From Alphaproteobacteria bacterium (GTDB lineage Bacteria > Pseudomonadota > Alphaproteobacteria > Geminicoccales > Geminicoccaceae), in assembly GCA_026990035.1 (NCBI GenBank), contig JALSIM010000016.1, positions 62,001 through 126,000 on the forward strand: a stretch of DNA of 64,000 bases. Reading direction: 5' to 3'. The position numbers and the translations under genes were made by a program. Positions 51,539 through 58,921 of this stretch are shown piece after piece (position 1 is the first letter of the stretch; each line of letters starts with the position of its first letter). Below the pieces are notes generated by a model. It saw only the letters and a list, made by a program, of their open reading frames with translations, had not been told where the DNA came from and did not search any database.

Positions 51539-53017
51539 ATGACCACCGAACCACCCGCTCGCCATCTGTTGCGGACGCTCAACATTTTCGGGCTCTCCCA
51601 TCTCGACATCGTCCTCCTCGCGGCGCTGGCCGACGAACGGCCCCTGTTGCTGATCGGCCCGCCGGGAACCGGCAAAAGCGAGCTGCTGAACCGCATCGCC
51701 GTCTGTCTCGGTCTCGAGCACCGGCACTACAATCTCGCGCTGGTGAATTTCGACGAGCTGGTCGGATATCCGGTTCCGAACCGGGCCCGCGACGGCGTCG
51801 AATATCTGCGCACGCCGGCGGACCTCTGGGATGCCCAGTCCGTCTTCCTCGACGAGATCTCGCGCTGCAGGCCGGAGCTGCAGAACCGGACGTTCTCGAT
51901 CATTCACGAGCGTCGCCTCCAGGGGCTCCTCCTGGAACGGCTGCGCTACCGCTGGGCGGCGATGAACCCGCCCGCGACGGCGGAAGGCGAGAGCGAGGAG
52001 GAGGAGGTCTGCTGCGGATCCCTGCCTCTCGATCCCGCTCTGGCGGATCGCTTTCCCTGGGTGATCGTGCTTCCCGCATTCGCCGATCTGCCGGCCGGGG
52101 AGCGGCATGCGCTGATCGCCGGGGGGCACCGGTCGCCGGATCGGGAGCAGGCGGCCCGGGTGGCGTCCCTGGTGGAGGCGGCGAAAGCCAATCTGGGGGC
52201 GATCGCACCCGAGGAGCGCGGCTGGGCCGAGGCCTGGGTGAACGCTCTGGTGGTGCCCCTGCAGGAAGCGCGGCTCGCGATCACCGGCCGGCGTGCGGTG
52301 GCGCTGGTCCAGTCGGTCTGCTCGCTGCTTGCGGCGGCGCGCGCCCTCGGGCGCGAGGAGCCGCTCGAGGATCTGGCCTACCTCGCGCTCCGCTGGGGAT
52401 TGCCGCAGCGCGCCCGGGGCCGGGCGATCGACGAGGTCAAGCTGGCGGCGATCCACGGAATGGCGGCGGCGCTGGCGAGCGAACCGGCCGGAAGCCCTCT
52501 CCGCGAACTGTACGGCGAACGGGATCCGGTCCGCCGGCTGGCGCTGGCGCTGGGGCTTCCCGCGAACGCCCCGACCCCGCTCCATCTCGCCCAGTTCGCG
52601 AGCGATGCCTGGGCGGCGTGCACCGCCGCGGAACGCTATGCGCTGTCCTGGGCGATCGCCCCCGTGCTGGTCGATTGCGACCGTTTCACGGCCGCCACCT
52701 GCGAGCTCCTGAGCGGGCCGACGGGGAAGATCCTGGCTTTCGTCCTGGGAGGTTCGGGGGAATTCCGTGGATCGCTCTGGTCCCCCGATCTGGCGCTCCG
52801 CATCGGGGAGGTGGTGGCGGATCTCCGGGCGAAGGCGGATCCCCACGCCGAGGAGCTCGACAACCTGCTCCGGACCCTGGCCGCGGAGGAGGGGGATGGA
52901 TTCGATCCGGTGATGGTGGTGCGGAAGGCGAAAGCCTGGCGAAGGATGTTCGAACGGGTGCGGACTCCCTCCGGAGTTCGTCGAGCACGGGAGGGGCGAA
53001 CGGAAGAGATCGGGTGA
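51539..53017 (+). CDS. MoxR-like AAA+ ATPase
   Basis: A 492-residue ATPase. LLLIGPPGTGKSELLNR is Walker A (G40-S47), SVFLDEISRCRPELQNR Walker B with sensor/arginine region, and ERRLQG and LADRF follow as in MoxR/RavA proteins. From about residue 260 a helical C-terminal half of unknown fold makes it longer than plain MoxR (about 330). An acidic insert (GESEEEEEV) lies near residue 150. It heads a four-gene run whose third member has HExxH and VWA features. MoxR proteins are known to act with VWA partners as chaperones or in conflict systems. Client unknown. Confidence 0.88.
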   Translation: MTTEPPARHLLRTLNIFGLSHLDIVLLAALADERPLLLIGPPGTGKSELLNRIAVCLGLEHRHYNLALVNFDELVGYPVPNRARDGVEYLRTPADLWDAQSVFLDEISRCRPELQNRTFSIIHERRLQGLLLERLRYRWAAMNPPATAEGESEEEEVCCGSLPLDPALADRFPWVIVLPAFADLPAGERHALIAGGHRSPDREQAARVASLVEAAKANLGAIAPEERGWAEAWVNALVVPLQEARLAITGRRAVALVQSVCSLLAAARALGREEPLEDLAYLALRWGLPQRARGRAIDEVKLAAIHGMAAALASEPAGSPLRELYGERDPVRRLALALGLPANAPTPLHLAQFASDAWAACTAAERYALSWAIAPVLVDCDRFTAATCELLSGPTGKILAFVLGGSGEFRGSLWSPDLALRIGEVVADLRAKADPHAEELDNLLRTLAAEEGDGFDPVMVVRKAKAWRRMFERVRTPSGVRRAREGRTEEIG

Positions 53018-53140
53018 ACACCGAATTCCGACCGATGGTCGGGGTCGGTCGAGGAAGCCGGCGGGGGCTCGGTCACCGCGGTATCGGAGACTCCGCCGAC
53101 GCCATGGACAGCGCCGCATATCGGGCTGGGGAGGAGCTGA

Positions 53141-53554
53141 ATGACGATTGCCGGTTTTCGCTGCATCGGATGGGTCGATCTTCCCGTGTCGCTGGGGCGG
53201 ACCATGGGCGAGGGTGATCCCGAGGCGGCCTTTCTCGATCTTCTGGGGAAGAAGGTCCCCGGACGACCGGGAGCGCGGCGGCGCGCGCTCTTCGATCTGG
53301 CGGTCGCCACCGAACCGCGGACGCTCGGCCTGCCCGCTTTCGCCCTGCTCCACACCGTCGCGACGCTTCCGCCCGCGGACTCCGCGGAGGCGCGGATCGA
53401 CGCCCCCCGTCTCGGGCCCGAGCCCGTGCTGCTGCTCCTGAGCCGCAGTGCCGGCGGCATCTTCCTCGCCAGCCGCCGGCCGCGGATCGCGGTAGCCGAA
53501 TGGTGGGGGAAGGTGCATCGGTGGTTCGTGCCGGTGGCGGGAGACGCAGGGTGA
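53141..53554 (+). CDS. unknown protein of the ATPase/VWA cassette
   Basis: A 137-residue soluble protein with no recognised domain. It starts FRCIGWVDLPVSLGRTMGEG, has a helical middle (ARRRALFDLAVATEPR) and a beta-like second half (VLLLLSRSAGGIFLASRRPRI), ending WWGKVHRWFVPVAG. GGGGAGGAG before the ATG supports translation. The stop overlaps the metallopeptidase-VWA start (GTGA). The 123-bp gap before it holds no gene. Likely an adaptor between ATPase and VWA protein, by position only. Confidence 0.65.
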   Translation: MTIAGFRCIGWVDLPVSLGRTMGEGDPEAAFLDLLGKKVPGRPGARRRALFDLAVATEPRTLGLPAFALLHTVATLPPADSAEARIDAPRLGPEPVLLLLSRSAGGIFLASRRPRIAVAEWWGKVHRWFVPVAGDAG

Positions 53555-55059
53555 GCGGTGCCGGCCGGATATGCTCCCGCGGGACGGCCCGTGACGAGGA
53601 AAGCGCCGCGCTGGCCGCCCGGGTGGTGGCCTGTGTTCCGCCGGGACAGCCGGCGTTCCTCAAGCTCCTGGGCCTTCTCGAGATCGCCGCCAGCCGTGAG
53701 GTCGGAACCGCCTGCGTGACCCTGGGTGCGCGGTCCCGGCTGCTCCTCAATCCGGACTTCGTGAAGGCCAACTGCCGTACCGAGGAGGAACTGCGGAGTC
53801 TCGTGATGCACGAGCTGTTCCACGTCCTGCTCGGGCACACGCGGCTGTGCCGGAAGATGACGCCGGCACGGAACTGGGCGTTCGACGTGCTGATCAACGC
53901 CCAGCTCTGCCAGCTCTTTCCCGACCCCGCGGACACCGCGCTGTTCCGCCGGCTCTATCGGGCCGACCGGATGCCGGAGGCGCTGCTGCGGCCGCCGCCG
54001 GGCTGGCGGACCGCCGCCGAGAGATGGCCTCTGGAAGGGATCGCCGGTGAGATCCACCGCGCGGTGTACAGCGAACGGCAAGTGACGGAAGCGGAACTCG
54101 TGGCCCTGCTCGAAGTGCATCTCGAAGGCGGAAACCCCGGGACGGGAAAACTGCTCGGAAATCATGGAGGCGAATATCGGGACGGGGCGGCCGGCGGATC
54201 GGCGTCGGAAGAGGTGTCGGGCCCGTTCCCGGATGGAGCTCTCGATCCGGATCTCCTGCGGACACTGCGGGAGCTGTTCGACTCTCTCGCGGAAAGTGGG
54301 GGCGGCGATGCCCGGCATCGGAACCGGATGCGGGCCGCCGACCGTGTCGAACCGGTGACGGCCGGGGAGCGGGTGGCGGCCGCCGTCCGACGGGCGCTGC
54401 TGGCCCTGACCGATCGCGGTGAGCCGTGGAACGGAGCGCCGAGAGCCGCGATCGCGCCGGTGGAGGGTTTCGTTCCCTGGCGCAGCCCGGGAGACCGGCG
54501 GGCGCTGCTTCTCGAAGAGCTGGGCGAACTGCCGCTCCTCCACCGAGCACCGCTGACGGGGCGGACCGTTCTGCCCGGTGAGGACGTCCATCTCTATCTC
54601 GATGTGAGCGGCAGCATGAGGGGCGAGCTCGCCCCGCTCTACGGGATCCTGGCGAGCTTCGAACGGTGGCTCCATCCGTGGATCCATCTGTTCAGCACCG
54701 TGGTGCGGGACGTCCCCCTGCGGGCGCTTTCCCGGGGGCTCGTGGAAACGACGGGCGGTACCCGTATCGGCCCTGTCACCGAACATATTCGCCGCCGAGG
54801 AATCCGTCGGGCGCTGATCGTCACCGACGGGATGGTGGGCGAGCTCCCGGAATCCCATCGCCGGGCCCTTCGACACCGCCGGATCGGGGTGCTGCTGACG
54901 GCCCGGGGCTCGCCGCGGTTCGCAGCCGGCACCGGCTGGCGCGTGACCCGGCTGCCGGAGCCGAACGCCGACACCTTTCGCGAGAGATCCTCGCGATCCC
55001 GGCGGAAATTCCACCGGATCCCCCCTGCGGGACGAAGGATCGCGCTGGCGACCGGGTGA
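53551..55059 (+). CDS. DUF2201-like putative metallopeptidase with VWA-like domain
   Basis: A 502-residue protein. The N-terminal domain has a zinc-peptidase motif HELFH (H87, E88, H91) followed by LLGHTRLCRKM and NWAFDVLINAQL (third ligand candidate), typical of DUF2201 proteins. The C-terminal domain (about 340-495) has VYLDVSGSM-like YLDVSGSM with MIDAS residues D351, S353, S355, then LFSTVVRD, TTGGTRIGPV and RALIVTDGMVG. No signal peptide. GTG start overlapping the unknown protein gene. With a MoxR ATPase two genes upstream it forms a MoxR-VWA pair that also carries a protease site. Target unknown. Confidence 0.87.
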   Translation: MSGAGRICSRGTARDEESAALAARVVACVPPGQPAFLKLLGLLEIAASREVGTACVTLGARSRLLLNPDFVKANCRTEEELRSLVMHELFHVLLGHTRLCRKMTPARNWAFDVLINAQLCQLFPDPADTALFRRLYRADRMPEALLRPPPGWRTAAERWPLEGIAGEIHRAVYSERQVTEAELVALLEVHLEGGNPGTGKLLGNHGGEYRDGAAGGSASEEVSGPFPDGALDPDLLRTLRELFDSLAESGGGDARHRNRMRAADRVEPVTAGERVAAAVRRALLALTDRGEPWNGAPRAAIAPVEGFVPWRSPGDRRALLLEELGELPLLHRAPLTGRTVLPGEDVHLYLDVSGSMRGELAPLYGILASFERWLHPWIHLFSTVVRDVPLRALSRGLVETTGGTRIGPVTEHIRRRGIRRALIVTDGMVGELPESHRRALRHRRIGVLLTARGSPRFAAGTGWRVTRLPEPNADTFRERSSRSRRKFHRIPPAGRRIALATG

Positions 55060-55418
55060 GCGGCGATCGCGAATCGGAGCGATCGAGGGCCGCGGATGCG
55101 CCGCGACGCCCCGAAATCGGGAATTGTGGTGCCGTCCTGGACGATCCCGCACTCGCCGCTCATACCGGCTCCGGTCCCTCCTCGAGCATCGCGAGGGACC
55201 GGCGACGGCCGGCCCGTCCGGTGCCCGCGCAGCTCGCGGCCCTCGGGCGCCCGGCCGAGGATCGGAAGGCGATCGCCACATCCTCGGGCGAGGCGATGGC
55301 CGTCCGTTCTCCGGCGGCGGCGATCGAGGAAGAGGGTGCCGGCAGGCTGCGACGCAGGCGCTGGACCGACCGCGACGGGCGGGAACGCGACCGCCTCGAG
55401 GTGGTGGCGGATGTCTGA
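55056..55418 (+). CDS. short SSB-like (OB-fold) protein, divergent or degenerate
   Basis: A 120-residue frame starting with GTG that overlaps the metallopeptidase-VWA stop (GTGA). The second half resembles single-strand DNA-binding proteins: AALGRPAED like the FGRxAE strand, then GRLRRRRWTDRDGRERD and LEVVADV like the GRLRxRxWxDxxGxER...EVVAD strand pair. The first half is rich in Arg, Ser and Ala and matches poorly, so it may be diverged or damaged. It ends 20 nt before tRNA-Pro. As fourth member of the cassette it hints at a DNA-related role. Similarity is by eye and needs a profile search. Confidence 0.5.
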   Translation: MSGDRESERSRAADAPRRPEIGNCGAVLDDPALAAHTGSGPSSSIARDRRRPARPVPAQLAALGRPAEDRKAIATSSGEAMAVRSPAAAIEEEGAGRLRRRRWTDRDGRERDRLEVVADV

Positions 55419-55438
55419 TAACCCATTGATTTCCCTGG

Positions 55439-55512
55439 TCGGGGCGGGCGGATTCGAACCGCCGACCCTCTGCTCCCAAAGCAGATGCGCTACCGGACTG
55501 CGCTACGCCCCG
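55439..55512 (-). tRNA. tRNA-Pro (UGG)
   Basis: On the minus strand the acceptor CGGGGCG pairs with CGCCCCG. The anticodon stem TCTGC/GCAGA encloses loop TTTGGGA, giving anticodon TGG. The T arm has GGTTCGAATCC. Discriminator A; CCA is not encoded in full. Its 5' part overlaps the end of the acetyltransferase gene. Confidence 0.95.
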
Positions 55513-56050
55513 CACAACCGGGATCTAGGGCAAAGCTGTCCGGGCTGCAATCGCCGCCCGCGCGGTCGGCATCGGCCCGGCGCAGGATGCCCGTGGGCAG
55601 TGGCCGTTCCGCGACTCCCAGACGCTTGTACTGGAGGCGGGCCGGATCCTCGCCCGGCATCCGGATCGCGGGTGGCGCCGGGGCGAAGCCGAAACGCGCA
55701 TAGTACGCGGGATCGCCCACCAGCAGTACGAGATCGTGGCCGAGCCGGGCCGCCCGGTCGAGGCTGGTTTCGATCAGCGCCCGGCCGATGCCGTTGCCCG
55801 CCTCGCCGCGGGCGCTGGCCACCGGCCCCAGCAGCAGCGCCGGTTCCCCGCCCAGCCGTACCGGCCAGTAGCGGATCGTGCCCACCAGTCGGCCTTCCTT
55901 TTCGGCGACCAGGCAGAGCCTGCGCAGCGGTGCGATGCCCACCCGATAGCGATAGGATGTCTTGTGCTGACGGCGGACGCCGAACACCTCGTCGAGCAGG
56001 GCTTCGATGGCGGGCGCATCGGTGGGAGCTTCGGGACGCAGGAGGAACAT
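55490..56050 (-). CDS. GNAT-family N-acetyltransferase
   Basis: A 186-residue acetyltransferase that moves acetyl from acetyl-CoA to an amine. FLLRPEAPTDAPAIEALL begins the fold. LLLGPVASARGEAGNGIGRALIE is the acetyl-CoA site (Q/RxxGxG/A type; read over residues 73-95), and LLVGDPAYYARFGFAPA is the YhbS-like motif. The last 20 residues lie beyond the fold, and the stop falls 23 nt inside the tRNA-Pro sequence on the same strand. The real gene may end there, or the tail may have been gained by stop loss. Substrate unknown. Confidence 0.87.
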   Translation of the reverse strand: MFLLRPEAPTDAPAIEALLDEVFGVRRQHKTSYRYRVGIAPLRRLCLVAEKEGRLVGTIRYWPVRLGGEPALLLGPVASARGEAGNGIGRALIETSLDRAARLGHDLVLLVGDPAYYARFGFAPAPPAIRMPGEDPARLQYKRLGVAERPLPTGILRRADADRAGGDCSPDSFALDPGCAGRSAVR

Positions 56051-56215
56051 GGCGGTCTCGGGGAAACGGTGGGACGGCGGGATGGGCTACCGACCGCCCC
56101 GGCAGCCGGGCACGGTCGGCTCACGGGCGGCAATGCGCCCCGGCACTTCGTCGTCGCAGACGGATCCGCTTCGCCATGCTCATGACCCGGCCCATAGGGA
56201 GCCCGGGTTGGGCTG

Positions 56216-56797
56216 TCAAGCGGGTCCGCCGCCCTCCGGCGGCAGCTCCTCGGGATCGCACCCCCCGGGATTGGCCACCGGCACCGGCGGACCGTCCCCG
56301 GGATCGAGGCGCAGGGCGCGCTCGAGCGCCCAGCGCACGGTGGGGAAAGCGAGCTCGCGCCAGGGAATGCGCTCCGGGGCGAACAGCCTCACCTCGAGAC
56401 TCTCCGGCCCGGGGTCGATCGTCGGATCCTCGAGCCCCGCGAGATAGACGAGCTGGACCTGACCGATCCGCCGCACGCTGTAGACGGCGAGCAGCCCGCG
56501 GATGCGGATCCGGGCGCGGGCCTCCTCGAAGGCCTCGCGGGCGGCTCCCTCTTCCGGACTTTCGCCGAGCTCGAGGAAGCCGGCCGGGATCGTCCACAGT
56601 CCCCGGCGCGGGGCGATCGCCCGCCGGCACAGCAAGATCCGCCTGTCGTGCAGGCAGACGCTGCCGACGATCAGCCGGGGATTCTCGTAGTGGATGCGGC
56701 CGCAGGCGCTGCAAACGAGCCGTTCGTGGCTGTCGCCGGCCGGCCGGCGACGCTCGAGCCCGGCACCGCAGGCCGGACAGAAGCGCAGATCCCCCAT
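56216..56797 (-). CDS. Nudix hydrolase with N-terminal zinc ribbon
   Basis: A 193-residue pyrophosphatase. CPACGAGL and CSACGRIHYENPR form a four-Cys zinc ribbon (residues 7-35) as in NudC and ADP-ribose types. The Nudix box is GFLELGESPEEGAAREAFEEA (Gx5Ex7REUxEExGU, residues about 72-92, spread over 21 positions). A Pro/Gly-rich tail ends the protein. It directly abuts the DUF1192 gene (ATG next to its stop). Full-length NudC is longer, so this is the shorter, uncharacterised class. Confidence 0.92.
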   Translation of the reverse strand: MGDLRFCPACGAGLERRRPAGDSHERLVCSACGRIHYENPRLIVGSVCLHDRRILLCRRAIAPRRGLWTIPAGFLELGESPEEGAAREAFEEARARIRIRGLLAVYSVRRIGQVQLVYLAGLEDPTIDPGPESLEVRLFAPERIPWRELAFPTVRWALERALRLDPGDGPPVPVANPGGCDPEELPPEGGGPA

Positions 56798-56989
56798 TCA
56801 GCTCCGCCGCCCGAACAGGGCTTCGGCGGCATCGCGCACCGCCCGCTTCCTCGCGAGCTCGGCCTCGACCCGGGCGATCTCCGCACGGAGGGCCTCGATG
56901 TAGGCTTCGAGCTCCTCCACCGACATGCGCTCGAGGGAAGCGCCCAGCTCCGGCGTGCTCCGCTTCGGGCGAGCCTCTTCCTCTTCCAT
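56798..56989 (-). CDS. DUF1192 family small coiled-coil protein
   Basis: A 63-residue acidic protein with a coiled-coil core, MSVEELEAYIEALRAEIARV, across residues 22-41, the hallmark of DUF1192, known almost only from alphaproteobacteria. It is co-transcribed with the Nudix gene without spacing. GGAGGAC lies before the ATG. Function unknown. Confidence 0.9.
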   Translation of the reverse strand: MEEEEARPKRSTPELGASLERMSVEELEAYIEALRAEIARVEAELARKRAVRDAAEALFGRRS

Positions 56990-57122
56990 TGCGTCCTCCC
57001 GCGACAGCGATCGGCGACCACTCTACGGCGCCGTCATGGCGGCTGTGAAGATCCCCCGGTCTTGACAGCCGTACGGTGCCCCCGCACCTCTGCCGGCGTT
57101 CGTCGCTTCCGGGAGCCCTTCC

Positions 57123-57611
57123 ATGGCCGCCAAGCCCGCCCGCTACTTTCCGGTGTCCTGGGACGAGTTGCACCGCGACGCCAAGGCGCTCGCCTGGCGC
57201 CTCGCCGGTCTCGGTCCCTTCGAGGGAATCGTCGCGATCACCCGCGGCGGGCTGGTGCCCGCCCACATCATCGCCCGCGAGCTCGACATCCGTCTCATCG
57301 ACACCGTCTGCATCGCCTCCTACGACGAGACCGAGCAGCGCGAGCCGCAGCTCCTCAAGGGGGTCGAGGGGGACGGCGAGGGTTGGCTGGTGATCGACGA
57401 TCTGGTGGACACCGGGCAGACCGGGCGCATCCTCCGCCGGCTGCTGCCGAAAGCGCATTTCGCGACGGTCTACGCCAAACCCGAGGGACGGCCGGTGGTC
57501 GACACCTTCATCACCGAAGTGAGCCAGGACACCTGGATCCTGTTTCCCTGGGACATGGAGCGGCAATACGCCAAGCCCATCGTCGCCCTGGCCGACGGTG
57601 GCGAGGATTGA
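57123..57611 (+). CDS. gpt: xanthine-guanine phosphoribosyltransferase
   Basis: Salvages guanine, xanthine and hypoxanthine to nucleotides using PRPP. The 162-residue protein has the PRPP-binding [12 protein letters not shown] (residues about 90-101), [19 protein letters not shown], and the C-terminal [10 protein letters not shown] typical of XGPRT. A TTGACA lies about 60 bp upstream in the gap shared with DUF1192. It complements the purine uptake and breakdown genes elsewhere in the window. Confidence 0.93.
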   Translation: MAAKPARYFPVSWDELHRDAKALAWRLAGLGPFEGIVAITRGGLVPAHIIARELDIRLIDTVCIASYDETEQREPQLLKGVEGDGEGWLVIDDLVDTGQTGRILRRLLPKAHFATVYAKPEGRPVVDTFITEVSQDTWILFPWDMERQYAKPIVALADGGED

Positions 57612-57629
57612 GGGCGGAACGCGGCGAGC

Positions 57630-57956
57630 TCACGGAGCTTCGTGCAGCCGCGCCAGGATGCGCTCGCGGACCTCGACCGGTTCGGCGCCGATCGCCTCGG
57701 CGAGGCGCCGGAGTTCGCGCCGCAGCCCGTAGACCTGGTCCATGAGGGACAGGATCAGAGGCATCGCCTCCTCGCCGACGCCCAGCTCCTCGCGCAGCTC
57801 GCACAGCAGTCGCAGGCGCGCGAGATCGAGTTCGTCGAACCGGTATTCGTGATCCCGCACCGCCGGCCGAATCCAGCCGCGTCGCACCCAGGCGCGCAGC
57901 CGCCGCACGGTGAGACCGCGGATCTCCGCCACCACTTCCCGTTCCCCGACCAGCAT
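57630..57956 (-). CDS. cbpM: chaperone modulator CbpM
   Basis: A 108-residue MerR-like helical protein that binds the J-domain protein CbpA and tunes its activity. Seen: IRGLTVRRLRAWVRRGWIRPA (residues about 13-33) and ELDLARLRLLCELREELG, then a helical dimer region. Its ATG overlaps the cbpA stop by one base (TGATG). Last gene of the heat-shock operon. Confidence 0.87.
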   Translation of the reverse strand: MLVGEREVVAEIRGLTVRRLRAWVRRGWIRPAVRDHEYRFDELDLARLRLLCELREELGVGEEAMPLILSLMDQVYGLRRELRRLAEAIGAEPVEVRERILARLHEAP

Positions 57957-58876
57957 CAGGCCATCTCCCGCAGGCGCGCGCGCGGATCGTAGGCGTGGTT
58001 CTCACGCCAGCGCCGCATGAAGGTCTCGAGTTCGGAATCGATCTGCTCGGGCAGGACGATTTCGAGGCGGACGTACTGATCGCCGCGTCTGCCGGTGCGC
58101 GGATCCGGCACCCCCTTGCCGCGCAGCCGCAGGACCCGGCCGCTGCTGGCGCCTCTCGGGATCGTCATGCGTACCGGACCGTCGATGGTCGGCACCTCGA
58201 CCTTGCCGCCGAGGACCGCCTCGTCGAGGGTGATCGGCAGGGTCACCCGGATATCGTCCCCCTCGCGGGTGAACAGGGGGTGCGGGCGGACCTCGATCTC
58301 CACCAGCGCATCGCCGGGTGGACCGCCCTCGAAGCCCGGAGCACCCTTGCCGCGAAGGCGGATCACCTGGCCACTTTCGATTCCGGCCGGGATGGTCACG
58401 TCCAGAGCCGAACCGTCGGGCAGCACCACCCGCCGCCTGCCGCCGCGTACGGCGTCGAGGAAATCGACCACCAGATGGTAGCGGAGATCGGGCCCCCGCA
58501 TCGGTCCCGCCCGGCGCCGGGCCGTACGTCCGAAGAGCTCCGAGAAGATGTCGCCCAGATCGGCGAAATCCTCGAAGCCGCGTCCGGTATGGTAGCGTTC
58601 GCCGGCACCGGTCTCGGCGAAATCCCGGTAGTGTCGGTACTGCGGCTTCTCGGCCCCGGTTTCGTCGATCTCGCCACGGTCGTAACGGGCCCGCTTCTCC
58701 GGATCGCCGAGGATCTCGTAGGCCGCCGAGACCTTCTTGAACCTCTCCTCGGCGGTCCGGTCCCCCGGATTGAAATCGGGATGGAGTTCCTTGGCGAGCC
58801 GGCGGTAGGCCTTGCGGATCTCCTCCTGCGAGGCGCCCCGGTCGACGCCGAGAACGGCATAGAGGTCTTCGGCCAC
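57956..58876 (-). CDS. cbpA: J-domain co-chaperone CbpA (DnaJ class II)
   Basis: Stimulates DnaK ATPase and delivers unfolded proteins. The 306-residue protein has the J domain at residues 1-70 with HPD ([11 protein letters not shown]), a Gly/Phe-like linker containing DIFSELFG, and two beta-rich substrate domains from about 125 ([21 protein letters not shown], then [21 protein letters not shown]). No zinc finger. It lies 45 nt after lon, and its partner gene cbpM follows. Confidence 0.94.
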   Translation of the reverse strand: MAEDLYAVLGVDRGASQEEIRKAYRRLAKELHPDFNPGDRTAEERFKKVSAAYEILGDPEKRARYDRGEIDETGAEKPQYRHYRDFAETGAGERYHTGRGFEDFADLGDIFSELFGRTARRRAGPMRGPDLRYHLVVDFLDAVRGGRRRVVLPDGSALDVTIPAGIESGQVIRLRGKGAPGFEGGPPGDALVEIEVRPHPLFTREGDDIRVTLPITLDEAVLGGKVEVPTIDGPVRMTIPRGASSGRVLRLRGKGVPDPRTGRRGDQYVRLEIVLPEQIDSELETFMRRWRENHAYDPRARLREMA

Positions 58877-58921
58877 GGATCCTTCCTCGATGGTTGCGGG
58901 ATCGGCGAACGCGCCGGCCGA

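Noticed and set aside
55439-55512. An attachment-site duplication of tRNA-Pro marking an integrated island with the ATPase cassette.
   Set aside because: No second copy of the tRNA 3' end was found within the window, and no integrase is present. Only the proximity is kept as a hint.
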